From Heliocidaris erythrogramma (lineage: Eukaryota; Echinodermata; Echinoidea; Camarodonta; Echinometridae): DNA of 64,000 bases. The position numbers were made by a program, and so were the translations under genes. Positions 46,267 through 58,179 of this stretch are shown piece after piece. The stretch's first letter is position 1. Each line of letters starts with the position of its first letter. The notes under the pieces were generated by a model. It ran no database searches, was not told the DNA's origin, and saw only the letters and a list, made by a program, of their open reading frames with translations. The stretch covers positions 372,001-436,000 of the forward strand of contig CM046872.1 of NCBI GenBank assembly GCA_025617745.1, read 5' to 3'.

Positions 46267-49200
46267 ATGGACTATTTTGGCACTCGCACCACAGTTTTCT
46301 GGATTATTGTGGCAGTTTCTGTCGCTGATGAGCGAAAACCAGGTAAGACCATTAGAAGGATCGTTGACAAACTCTAATCCGAGTTTGATTCAATTTCATG
46401 ATAACCTATAATTATACTGCAGGTTGAAGATCTGTTATAATGTCGACATTATCTTGAAGCTAAACTACAGGCCTTTTATTATGAAGCACATCACCGCTTA
46501 AATGATGCAATGAACCTTTACTCTGTATGTATTGTTCTTTGTGTTGCATTTTTCAAAACTAGAGGGTTTGCGCCTTTCGGGATCTCGAAAATTCAGGCAT
46601 GTGAATGATGTCACTTTAATTTTTCACACTTTCTATTGACGAGAAAATCTTTTTGTTTAAATGCACACGATATTTCTCATTGCCTTGAAATTGAACGGTT
46701 GATATGCCAATTGTGTTTTGTTTTGTGTGTTGTTTTTTTTTTAATTAATGGAGGGTGCGGTATGCAAACATTGGTAAAGACGAAGCTCCCTTTACGTATG
46801 AATGCAGAAGTGAAATATTTTCGATACGCTCACTGAACAATATAATAAATAAGAGCTAGGCCGAATTCACAAAAATCTTTTGAAATTCAGTAGACGTGCA
46901 TAGGGCTGTTGGGGCCTCATTTGGGGGCTCCTATATAGATAATGAGCCTCAATGAACAATTGTGTTAGAATTGCTTAACTTTAAAGGCCAAGTCTACCCT
47001 GATATCAAGTTGGTTTGAATAAATAAAGTAAAATTAAACAAGCATAAAAGTGAAAATTTCACTGAAATCGGATGTAAAATAAGAAAGTTACGGGATTATG
47101 AAGTTTTGCATTATTTCATGAAACAGTGATTGCATATAACATGGACGGTACGCAAATGAGCGAACCGATCGATGGTGTCACATACTCACTTTTCCTTATG
47201 TATTTTATTATATGAAATTTCCAATTATTTCAATCTTTATAGATGTGATAATAAAGAATCTCTGCCTTGTATCAAAATAAGTTACAATGATGACGATTTT
47301 ACATGTTCCATAAGGAGTCAAACCATGTTTTATATTATTGACGCAAAAAAGTGAAATATGTGATATTTCATATAATGAAAAACATGAAGAAAAGTGAGTG
47401 ACATCATCGGTTCACTTATTTGCATACTGCCCTTGTTATGCATATCACTGTTTCATGTAATAATGAAAAACTTATCAACTTGATATTAGGGTGGACTTGG
47501 CCTTTAAGAGGAGGGTTTTACCAAGCATATTATTTTCTTTCTTTTCATAAACACTTCGTTACCTTTACAAAAATAGGGGTTAATTTTGAAATAACGCATT
47601 TACCTTTGAGCATTATCCTTTTGTTTAAATGTTTGCAGATTGGACCTGTAACTTTAATATTGATGGCGACTGTAACATCACACAAGGGCGCGGTGATAAT
47701 GGTGACTGGAGACGAGACAAGAGTAAATTATTCGGTAAGATTATTGCAGGACTAAATTCCTTGAACGAAAATACTATTTGTTCCGAGAGTATATACCGAT
47801 GTAAGATTATCGAAAAACCATTTCGTTGATTAAAAACACAGCTAGACTCTCCATTAGTTCCATCCTAGCCCAGGGGCAGCGCAGTGTCTTTCAGAGAGGG
47901 GGGGGGGGGGGGGGGTACCAGCAAAAATAGGGCACCTTTCAAGGGGTGAAACTTAACGCGAAAAAGGGGAATCATTTTGTGACATTGGTATTACCCTACA
48001 TTCCAATATGCATTTTTATTGTGGCTCTAGAAACTGCTTCAGCTTCCCCAATTAGCAGTTGTGTGTTATTGGTATAGTTTTCATGTGCGAGCGAACGAAG
48101 CGAACGAGCAATTTTTTTTTTCTAATGCTGAATTCCATGAGATGTGCATTATTAACCTCGATATAATGACAAATGACAACTTAACGTGGGGGGGGGGGGG
48201 GTCGTATGTTCTTTTAATTCGTACATTAACCCTGTCGTTTTCTTTATGATTGTATCGATATCAACATATTTAATGCGATTTGCTTAATATTTTTATATAC
48301 TATAACAGCGAGCGAGAGTAGAGAGCTAGCTTTGGCCAAATCTTCAGAAAATGTTTAACTTACTTGGCGTTAATTATGGGCACTTTCGAGCAAGGGGAGG
48401 GGGGGGGGGGGGGCTAGATATAGCTCTTTTTCGTGACAGTGGGGAAATATAGGTAAACGGGGGCAAATATCAGAGATAGAAAGGGGCATTTATAAGAGGT
48501 GAAAAGGGGCACTTATCAGAAGAGGAAAAGGGCACATATTAGATTGGAAAAGGGCACTTATCAGAAGTAAACAAATGGCACTTATCAGATTTAAAAGGGG
48601 CATATATCAGAAGGCGAAAATCAGGGAAAGTCAGTACAAGAATATTTTTTTTTAATACAAAGAGAGAACCCCACCCCCCTGGACAAACAGATCAATTGTT
48701 AAAGAAAATCAGACAATTAAATAAAAAAGCAAACAAAAAAATATTGAAAGGAAAACAATGGAATATGAAAATGACTAGACAAATCGGCAACTTGGTTATA
48801 AGTTTGTGATGACTTTCCCTCTACTGTTTATCAATTGATTTGTATATTTTGATATCAATTTCTCTTCAACCGCTAAGAAATGTTTTCCTTGCAGGTCATG
48901 ATGCCTTTTATCATGATATACCGATATGTATGTTAATACATGCATGCACATTCGAAATATTTTTAAAGAATTTTTCAAAAAGTTGAGACCGTTCACTTTT
49001 ACAATATTGTACGTTTATTAATTTACTCTTCAATTTTGACACAATGTATGTTTGTAATATATTCTGCTTTTTAATGATTTTAACAGAAAAAAAAATGATT
49101 TTACATTAGTGCGTCTATGCGCAAAAAATGTTACTATCCGTCAGTACCCATATTCATCATCCTTCTCATTTTTAAATGTATACGCATCTTTTCGTTTTCT

Positions 49201-52200
49201 TTCTTTTCAACCACTAGGGCCTATGTTTATAAGCGTAGCTTTTTTTTAGGTCCTTCCACTTGCAAACATTTTCTTTCTGTTGTATATTACAAAACATGTA
49301 ATGTACGTAGCCTTGTCAATATGCCTATGTATCGGACTTTCATGTATTATGTATTGTGTATAACTATCATGTATTATGTATTATGCATTTGTATGTTTGC
49401 TTGCTGTGGAATAAACTGAACTGAACTGAACTGACATTTAACCTCCTTTGCGTAAAAAGCCTTGCCCTAAAATCTAATCTGCCAAAGACGTAGCAGTTAC
49501 AACCCCAGGGGCGCATTCAAGGGGCAGATTCTTTTTACTCCAAAATTCTCATCTTTCTTTGCAAGAGGAGGGAGAGGGGGGGGGGGGGGGGGGGCGAGGC
49601 TCCCCCGCGCCTGGATCATCTCCTGTTCAGCTCAGTTGACTAAACAAGAGATCAGCAACAGGTGTAATCAGTCGAAGTTTACTGATTGTCTTTATAAAAC
49701 CAATAACCAGCGTTATAATTTTCATTTTTTCACGGTTTCTTTATGTCCGTTTTACATTTTTTTGCTACAGGGGAGTATTATTATGGTGCCCGTTTTGATT
49801 CGCACAATCTGGGTGATACAATGGTGTGCCATCTCCCACCGGTGTTTCAGTCAACATCAGGACAGCTAAAGATCCGTTATTTTAGTTCCCGTGGGCGTCT
49901 AGACATCTCAGTCTGTAACGGCGGGCCTGTAATGAGATCCTTGGGACCAACAGGTTTTATTGGAGGGCGGGAGACTGCCACTGTCGATATCACGTGTCCC
50001 TCTGCGATGAGGGTAAGAAAATTTACCCAGTCACAAAAGGGACATCATATTCTAAATGTTACGGTTGTGCACGAAATTACGTATGATTATTCCGTGATAA
50101 TATAAAAACGCAGAATTATAGATACTTGGCAGGAATCAGTTAAGCAGTTAGGCGCTAAGTTTATGTTTCAAACATTAAAGCTATCAATAATCATGGATTT
50201 GGAATGATTCTGTTCCTTTAAAATAATAAAGAAACTATTATTTACTACAACGTCTACATGCTTGAACAATAAAATGGTTCCTTCGATGTCAAATAGTATA
50301 GGTTTTTGCGGTCAATTTCGGACTTTTTTCATTCAATTTGATATAAGAGTCATTCAAATTAGCGAAAAAATCTGCACCGTAAAATTCATCATTCAACTTG
50401 GTATTTCGGTCATTCAAATACGCACTTAGATCAAACAATTTAACACTTTTCTCATTCAAAATAAAAAGTCGGTTGGGAGCATTCAAATTCACCACCATGC
50501 CGGAAAGCGTCTCTGCCAGCATTCAAATTCGCACATGGGCATTCGAATTCGTAATAAGCCCATTCAATTTAGCATTTTTAAGGTATTTGGACTTAATTTA
50601 CTTTGAAATAAATTGTTTTGTAATGCGTGGTTAGGCTTCCTTTTCATTACTCAGTTCCATTCCATAGGCATTATAGCTTTATTAGTTATTAGTTATTCAT
50701 GGACTTAAACTCAATACCCAACCCTCCCCAATGAAAAACATAGATACTTTTATGAAAGAAATAATTTTCCTAAATTAACAATAATTATTGTGTAAACATG
50801 TTACACCATAAATTAGAGAAAAGTAAGTCAATAATGTTATAAAAAATTGCTAAAATATAGGTTTTCCGGTCAATTTCGCAGATTTGTCATTCAATTTGAT
50901 AAGGGAGTCATTCAAATTCGCGAAAAAGATCTGTGCCATGACATTTATCATTCAAATTCATTTCGAGGTCGTTCAAATTCGCACTTCGGTCAAGACATTT
51001 AGCGTTTACATCATTCAAATTCAAATATGCGTGGAGAGCATTCAAATTCGCTACTTCGCTTGGAAGCGTCTTTTCGAGCATTCAAATTCGCACGTGGGCA
51101 TTCGAATTCGTAATGAGTTCATTCAATTTAGCATGTATTTAGCGTTTGTGTGTTTTTGCTCATCTATTCAAGTCGTAATGTTTAAAATAACATGTTTTGT
51201 CATGTACAGTTGTTGCAGCTATCATGAAATCCTTTATACGACAGACTTATACTTCCCTATCCCCAATGCGAAAAAATTAAATGAAACAAAGAGATACATT
51301 GCCCAACATGACATAGGCCTACTATACAAAGGAAACATTATATATATATAACATAATTCATGATAACTACATGTACGTTATGAATAACATTTTTCAGAGT
51401 ATACATTGACAGCCAACACAGTGACACACTCACTATATATATATATAGTTAGACATGAAAAAAAACAGATTATGAAAAAGAATAAAAATCAATCAAGAAA
51501 ATAAATGAAAAAAAAAAAGATTATGAAAAAGAATAAAAATCAATCAAGAAAATCTGCAATTCTGCAGGCACTATAAACGTTAGAAATGAAGAACAAAAAT
51601 TCCTAGAACTAAATTTCAAAATAATGATAAATCAGAAGAAAATAAAATAAAAATAATAAATCAGAAGAAAAATAAAAGAATGTTATTGATTATAGAAAAA
51701 CACACCCATGTGTGCAGAAAACTCATAAGGAAAGAATGAAAATACCAAATAATTATCAACTGACAAAATTTACTGGACCTACATTTGATTTTGAATGCTC
51801 AACGTGTTAAGTTGAATGATCCGAAATGAAATTGAATGCTGGAATAACAGTATTGCGCAATTCCCTTGCCATTCTTTGCTAAATTGAATGAACGTTTTGC
51901 GAACTAGGTGCATTTAGTGCGAATTTGATTGACAAAAACTTAGATTCAAATGACATAAATACAAATTCGAATGATATGAAAATGAATTTGAATTACAAAT
52001 CGGCTGTGCGCGACCTAAATCCTTGAAATTTAATGCACGCAAAATGAAATTGACTGACGATCTTACGAAATTGACCGGGAAAACCTATATATGTAGATGA
52101 GATAAACATGAATTCATTAAAAGAAGCTTTTATATTTATTTATTTATTTATTTTATAATATGAATAAAAGAATACATAAAAGCTCATAATGCACTTCGAA

Positions 52201-55200
52201 ACCAATATATCAAAATTAATAAAGAATAGCAACCAAATAAAATGTGTTCGACGTAAATTACGAATTCGAATGCTCAATGTGCGAAAAAGAATGCTCTGAA
52301 ATGAATTTGAATGCTGGAATAACCGGTATTGAGCAATCGCATCACCTCCCGTTCTAAATTGAATGACCGTTTTACGAACTTGATGCATTTTTTGCTAATT
52401 CGAATGAAGTTAGTCTAAATTCGATTGATAAAAGTACTAATACGAATGCATGAAATATTAATTTAAATGCTTAAATGCTTGTACACGGCCAAATTCTTCT
52501 AAATTGAATGTACGTAGTATGAATTTGACTGATGAACTTACGAAATTGACAGCAAAAACCTATATTACGGTAAACCCTGTTACTTCTGGAACATAAAACT
52601 AATTTGGACTTTTCCAATGGTTGAAAAGACGTACTGAAGATATCGATGTTATCAACTAATGCAATAATGAACATTTGTCTGACATTACCGTTAACCGATT
52701 GTCTGTAAAACAAATTTTAGTAGAGACTTTTTTTACAAGAAAGTTCAGTTCAGTTCACTTTGGTTTATTTTCAAATTTCACATTTCACATTGCACATTCA
52801 CTATTGACAAGAAATTTTATAATTAATGCAAAAAGATGTTCAAAATAAACATAAGTATATGAAATATATGACATCGATTGGTTTTCTCAAAGTTATTTGT
52901 AAATACAAGTTAAATTGAAATAAAGTTAGGAAGGCGCTTAAATCTAAAGCATAGCTTGTGATTCAATTATAAGTCTACCAAAATTATGGGAAATAAGAAA
53001 GCACAGTATAAAGCAGTATAATTAGATGACTATGAGTAAAGTGTGCATCGAATACTAATTCAAATGCAAATCTCACAAATATTGTGCAATTTTATTTTTG
53101 GAGGATATTTCTCAACTCTGTACTTTTTGATACGTGTTGTCTAAAGGGAAGCCCAAACACTTTCGAGAAAGAAAGGCTTAATATGACGTCACGATTTCGG
53201 AATTCCATGTTAACCACGAAACAAGATACTCCTGTAGAAGATTTGCTTTTAATAGGTCTACACCTTCCTTTGCATATATTTTTTCATTTCCTCTTCCTGC
53301 TATCTCAAATATTTAAGATAATATTTACAGCAGTGAATTTAGGAGGCCGGAGGCGAAAATTTGTTGATATCTACAACATCAGAGTCTTTGAAGATTTTCC
53401 AGGGACAACAGGTATGTACAAGGACATCGCACTCGCAGCTAGGGGGGGGGGGGGGGGGGGATTGTCAGATATACATGATATAAGGCAAAATGCATATTGA
53501 ACATCTTCCTGATCCTTTAGAACATCTCTCGTTTTAAGTATATGTTTTATTAGAGATAAGAATGGTATACACTTTGAATTCGTGTATGAAGACAGAAACC
53601 ACATGGAGATAAAAATGTCCACATAATTTATAATGTTCATGGATTTTGTTTATTTCCCTTTTTGTGTGGTTCATTTATGCTTACTTCTAGATAGACTGAG
53701 GTAGATAAATGCAGATAGCTAGATAGAGAGAGAGAGAGAGACAGATAGCGAGAGGGAGAGAGAGAGAGTGGGATAAAGAGGGAGAGAGAGATTGAGAGAG
53801 AACGAAAGAGAGAGAGAGAGAGAGAGGGAGGGAGGTCTGACTCCACGTTTATGTGTTTATGATGCTGACAATATGTTTATATTTTCCATCAATTTGAGGT
53901 AATATGAAATGTAACACCAATATCATAGAAAATATTGTTTTATAACCGCAGACGCTCCACGAACTAGTCCCACCAGGGAAATGACAATGGTCATTTCTCA
54001 GTCAGCCTCACGGATTTCTACGCTCAGTTCGACAACTATAACCTCTACATATTACTACACCAGGGACATTCTCACCATGCAGACCACTTTGAACGCAACA
54101 TCCCCCAACAAAGAAAAACACAAAAGTAAATTCGTAGACAGTCCTCTCTACGTTGTTAGTGATATGTTATTCATGAAAATAGCTCCAATGATGTTTTGAG
54201 AGACTGAGATTTCGTCAACATATTGTTCATTATTATATTAATTTGCTATGTGACTTGCAAAACACTAAAGATTATGTTTTATCTTTTTGTGTTGTTGCGT
54301 CATCCTTTCTGGGTTTAGCTATCATATAAACATGACAAAGATGCCATTCAAATATTAATAAATGATAGATATATTATAATATAATGTCACCTTGAACCCT
54401 TCCGTAATCTGAATACAGATCTGACATCATTTTAACAACATAATTATACTCATGTTTGAAAAATGTAATAATGAGACAGATATAATATCATTTGCATGCA
54501 GGTGGCGCTGACTCAACCATCATCTCGGTCGTCGTATTTTTACTTTTACTGGTTATAGTGACAGCAATCATCTGGATTGTACATCGCCGACGCAGGTAAG
54601 ATCATCATCATCACTGACAAAAAACAGTGTAATTTTGATAGAAAGATGGACGGTATAAATCAAAGGTCATTTTTGTTTGTGCTGGTAATATTATCCAGTT
54701 CACTATGTGATCTTCAAAAGGACTTGAAATTACCCCAATTTTTAAAAATTCTTCTTAAAATCAGGCTAAAATTTAATCATTTGAAGTCAGGGGAGGGGGA
54801 GCACAATAAGCCCGTTCTTAATTACGATTTGCTCATGTCCAGATAAAGGTCACTTTTACTCGGTAAAAGTGACCTTTATACGCTTTAATGGGTGGTCAAA
54901 TTGAGGTGATTTCAGGGTCATTGTAATTACAAAGTGGCTTATTATGGTGCACTTTTTGAACAATTATGGTATGCCACATTGTGTTTTGGGTGGGGATAGA
55001 CGTGCCTTCTGCTAGATCCGCCACTGAAAATGTAATTTTGAAAAAAATATCATCTACATCCCACAGTTTATCAAACATCGTGTTTCTTTTTGCATCCTTA
55101 TAAAACGACCTTCAAATACCATGTCATGCAAAAAAAAAAAAAAAAACCCAAAACAACTCAATTTGGAAATGTTAATCTTTTTTCCTATTTTGGGGTAGAA

Positions 55201-55845
55201 GCAATTACCCCCGCCCCCTTGCCATTCATCATTTAAAAATTGAAAAGTAGAAATAAATTTTTTTCTGGGCTTACCAAATCTGTATGTAGGTTTTAGTAGA
55301 GAAATCACTCAGATAGAATTTCGAGCTTACTTTAAAACTTTTCTGAACTATCAATTCATATCAGGATGGCACGGCAGGATAGTCTTTCTGGAGATGATAG
55401 GAAACACCCTTGTACCAGTGTATTCACCAATGCCGCCTTTTCAGCAAATGTTCTTGACACAGATCAACATGACCTTGTCTGTAGCAACGGTCTGCAGTCT
55501 CAACACCCCTCTTCATTGGCTGATCCTGAAGGATCTAAACCGGACCTTCAGGACGATGGGTACATTGGATATGGAGAGAAAGAGCCTTCTGCAGTAGGAC
55601 AGAGAAACAACATGGATCTAAAATATGCCGCTGGATCAACGCATCACGACGAGAACGGAGAACCAGAATACTCTGTTCTTGAAGGTCCGGATGATATGGG
55701 AAATATTAGGCAGCAATGTTTACGGGAACCTAGCGTTGTAGAGGAGCAGTCTTATGATCATCTGAACCGTTACCATGTGAACAATAATGGCCATCAGGAA
55801 CAACTGCAGGAGAACACCTTACGGAACCGTCCCTGCAGTGTCTGA
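46267..55845 (+). CDS. Copy 3: MAM-like type I membrane protein with tyrosine-motif tail
   Basis: Exons: 46267-46342, 47639-47734, 49771-50012, 53147-53255, 53331-53411, 53952-54125, 54502-54595, 55365-55845. All junctions are GT/AG, phases match throughout, and the sum is 1353 bases (450 residues). An earlier ATG is followed at once by TAA, fixing the start at 46267. Residues 1-20 form a signal peptide. Residues 26-195 are MAM-like: DWTCNFNIDGDCNITQGRGD, NGDWRR, YYYGARFDS, VCHLPPVF, GQLKIRYFSSRGRLDISVC, then VDIYNIRVFED in place of the usual IAIDDI. Sequons at CNIT, NMT and NAT suggest N-glycosylation. Residues 202-259 are a Ser/Thr stalk, about 265-286 the membrane helix, followed by HRRRR. 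The 160-residue tail has PEYSVLEG and SYDHL. Likely a cell-surface receptor or adhesion protein; ligand unknown. Confidence 0.75.
46985..47503. mobile_element. TTAA-flanked palindromic MITE in copy 3 intron 1
   Basis: The ends are inverted (AGGCCAAGTCTACCCTGATATCAA against AGGCCAAGTCCACCCTAATATCAA read back), with TTAA at 46981-46984 and 47504-47507. Inverted pairing continues inward (tttcatgaaacagtgat/atcactgtttcatg; tgcgcaaat-like cacgcaaatgagcgaacc/ggttcacttatttgcat). There is no ORF. It resembles from memory a very common sea urchin palindrome. Confidence 0.8.
47735..49770. other. Copy 3 intron 2: poly-G copies and phrase array
   Basis: It holds a poly-G copy (about 47875-48110, with gtgcgagcgaacgaagcgaacgag), G runs at 48187 and 48399, the ggcacttatcag phrase array (48475-48620) and a LINE tail. 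No exon was seen. Confidence 0.5.
49090..49434 (+). mobile_element. LINE 3' end with CTGAA tail repeats
   Basis: An AT-rich stretch ends in aataaactgaactgaactgaactgac, a 3-4 unit CTGAA tail typical of CR1/L2-type LINE ends. A reverse fragment of a similar end (cagttcagttcactttggttta) lies at 52742-52770. Confidence 0.5.
50297..52564. mobile_element. Nested inverted element built of ATTCAAATTCG phrases
   Basis: Four related units of about 290 bases occur as two inverted pairs: 50297-50583 and 50856-51150 forward, about 51785-52088 and 52250-52564 reverse. Each starts TATAGGTTTT(T/C)(G/C)(C/G)GGTCAATTTCG or ends with its inverse. Within a unit the words cattcaaattcgc, cattcaatttgat and cattcgaattcgtaat repeat 8-10 times in conserved order. 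There is no transposase ORF. It lies in copy 3 intron 3 and has no counterpart in copy 2. Confidence 0.7.
53717..53832. repeat. (GA)n-rich microsatellite in copy 3 intron
   Basis: It is the positional equivalent of 39960-40078 in copy 2. A 19-G run (53442-53460) lies just after the preceding exon, where copy 2 has only gcagtg. Confidence 0.75.
54843..54879. repeat. Perfect 17-bp hairpin in copy 3 intron 7
   Basis: ATAAAGGTCACTTTTAC, the three-base loop TCG, then the exact reverse complement. The matching introns of copies 1 and 2 lack it. It could be a short-inverted-repeat element, a cruciform or a processed RNA hairpin. Confidence 0.7.
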
Positions 55846-56930
55846 CGAAGATCATTACAACACGTTGGTGCTCGGGAGTGAAGCAGAGCTTAATGGGAGA
55901 AGAAGTAAAGACAGCGCCACTCCAAAGAAACTGCACTTAAATATACACATGATAATGAAGACAAGTACCAAACCCTTAGTCCGGTTGATGAAAAAGATTC
56001 ATTACAACGTCCTAGGAGAAACCGTAGGCCACTTAGATCGAAGGGAAATATCCATCAGCAATGACTACCACGTACTTCACTCTGGAATGGAACTTGGTGA
56101 TTATCATCAGTACCATTACCCTGAACAACCATTGAACGGCGGTCCAACAAATAATGCAATCTCAGCATCCTAAGAAAACATGGGGAAAGATCACGACTAC
56201 TTGAATATAGACAATAATGGGCAAAAACCTGTGGAGACCTCTTCTAGAGGTGCCGACGAGCAGACATTTGATCTTCTGAATCATGTATACTGTAACATGA
56301 TTGGCCATCATGAAGAACTCCTTGATAAAAGTTACAGCGCTGCCTTAGACTTGCCTGACGAAGATCTTTACAACACATTGGCTCGTGGAAACGGAGCAAA
56401 CGATTAGCAAGGACAGAACCAAACCGAAGGAAAATGGGAAGGGGAAGCTGGAAGCAAGAATCAAAACCCCCGTATAGTTAATGACTCAAAGGACTTAGAA
56501 CATATGGACGACAGCCATTACACCGTTCTTGGGAAAACCGTATCGACAACCAAAATTGTAAGAAAGGATCTGCTAAGAAGTATAATGGTAACACCGCGAG
56601 CAATGATTACCATGTCTTGCACTCCGTAAAGGAGCTGGGTGACTACATCAGTTCAGATATCCTGAACAACAGTTAAACAGTGGTCCAGCAACCAACGTGA
56701 GATCGACATCAGAAGACAACTAGAATGTGTATTATTATTCCGTGGTCAATTGAGTGAAGAGAAAGGGAGCGGCCAAAGAACCATTGCCATACGCCAAACA
56801 AGAAGATGGCGACGACTATTATTCTGTTATTAATGTTCAAGGACAAGTTGGTGCTGGAGGCAAGCAACATGAGCTAATCTTTAGCAATGATTTCTACTCA
56901 GAGATGGCACAATTACAGCGAAACGATTAA
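55811..56930 (+). pseudogene. Frame-broken extension of copy 3 tail with many YxxL/I motifs
   Basis: An extra T in AACACCTTACGG (AACACCTACGG in copies 1 and 2) moves the tail out of frame, giving the TGA at 55843. In the alternative frame coding-like sequence continues to about 56590 with only two stops (TAA 56171, TAG 56405), then shifts again and ends DDYYSVINVQGQ ... TAA 56928. Motifs in order: DHYNTL, IHYNVLGET, NDYHVLHSGMELGDY, HDYLNI, VYCNMI, EDLYNTL, SHYTVLGKT, NDYHVLHS, DDYYSVI. IHYNVL and SHYTVL fit the strict ITIM pattern. The HYxVLGxTV / NDYHVLHS pair occurs twice, so the tail grew by internal duplication. An AATAAA follows at 57192. Confidence 0.65.
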
Positions 56931-57199
56931 AGCTAAAGTCTTCTAATTTCTTGGACTATTCTTATGATTGTGGCTGAATAACACTCCGTCATCCCGATGA
57001 TGAGATGCTACAAACTTTCAGTCTCTTCTTGCGTGGCTCCACAGTCCAATTCAAAGCCACTGACAATTTATTACAAGCATGAAGTCTGCCAATTGTGAGT
57101 GGATAGCTCTCTTGCTCTTCTGAGCTTAAAGTCGCTCTGATTCTACTACATTAGCTGCTATAGCAACAAGTTGCCTCCATTCTGTGTCGCTAATAAAAC

Positions 57200-57960
57200 T
57201 AAGTTTACAAAATATTCATATAAAGTGATCACGGTGATAAGTAACATAGGCTTGAGCCACGTTTCATACTACACAAGTCTAGATTAGAATATTTGTAAAG
57301 CAATTATACAATAGGAACAACGTATAAGGATGCCAGTATCATGTAGGAAATAAGTTTACAATAGTTCCATCTTGTTAAAATGTCAGACAAGTAATTAAAT
57401 AGTAATGAAATTTTCACAGTGTCAGGCACTTAGGTAGGCATATACATCCAAGCGCAATATTAATCAACCTTTGATTATAAGTTCTTTCTTGACTTGATAA
57501 ATTTGCACTATTGAGAACGTAAAGGGATTATAAGGCTATTGATCACAGTTAATGGAAACACGTTCGCTTTTAATAGCACTTTTGCTTGCTATCAGAAATA
57601 CTTTTGATGGTGCATTTGCTTGATAGACTGAACAGAAAACATATATTTCATTCGCTTATTTAAACATACCATGCATGTTGGCAATTCACATGCAGTTTGT
57701 CTTCATAAAAGTACTTCGGTTTCAGTTGGTAATGATCCTCATTTTTCAGTTCTTGTTATACAGTGTCCCTGAAAAAAAGGAAAACCAAGTATATGAGTAA
57801 ATAATCAATGATTCGTCGTAATCCCGCCGTTAATGTAGGCCTACACATAACTGGAAAGGTCATTTTCTCTTCTGTTATATGACATATAATTATGACATCG
57901 AAATCATGGTCAGCATTACTGATTACAGACTTTCTAAAGAGCCACTATCAGAAATCCAGG
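57200..57960. other. No gene seen
   Basis: AT-rich 3' flank of copy 3 with no repeat pair or supported ORF. Confidence 0.45.
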
Positions 57961-57964
57961 GGTG

Positions 57965-58160
57965 TGTTTCACAAAGAGTTAAGTTTGACTTAAAGTCACG
58001 CCAATGCGCACACGGTATTTAACGCGTTATCTCATTCATTTGGTAGATTAACCAATATCGCGGTCCCCTGAGCATGATCTGACCAATGCGGTGATGTGTC
58101 AAATACCGCACGCAACTAGGAATTTAAGTGCGACTGTTAGTCACTTAACTCTTTGCGAAC
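57965..58160. mobile_element. About 196-bp hairpin MITE
   Basis: The left end (gtttcacaaagagttaagt) and the reverse complement of the right end (gttcgcaaagagttaagtg) match. A 20-C run follows (58159-58178). There is no ORF. Confidence 0.6.
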
Positions 58161-58179
58161 CCCCCCCCCCCCCCCCCCA

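Noticed and set aside
50297..52564. CRISPR-like array of short repeats and spacers
   Set aside because: Repeats are degenerate, spacing is irregular, units are inverted, and the genome is animal with no cas genes.
55366..55845. Separate single-exon gene starting at ATG 55366
   Set aside because: The ATG is the second codon of the tail exon of copy 3, which has a proper acceptor and matching phase.
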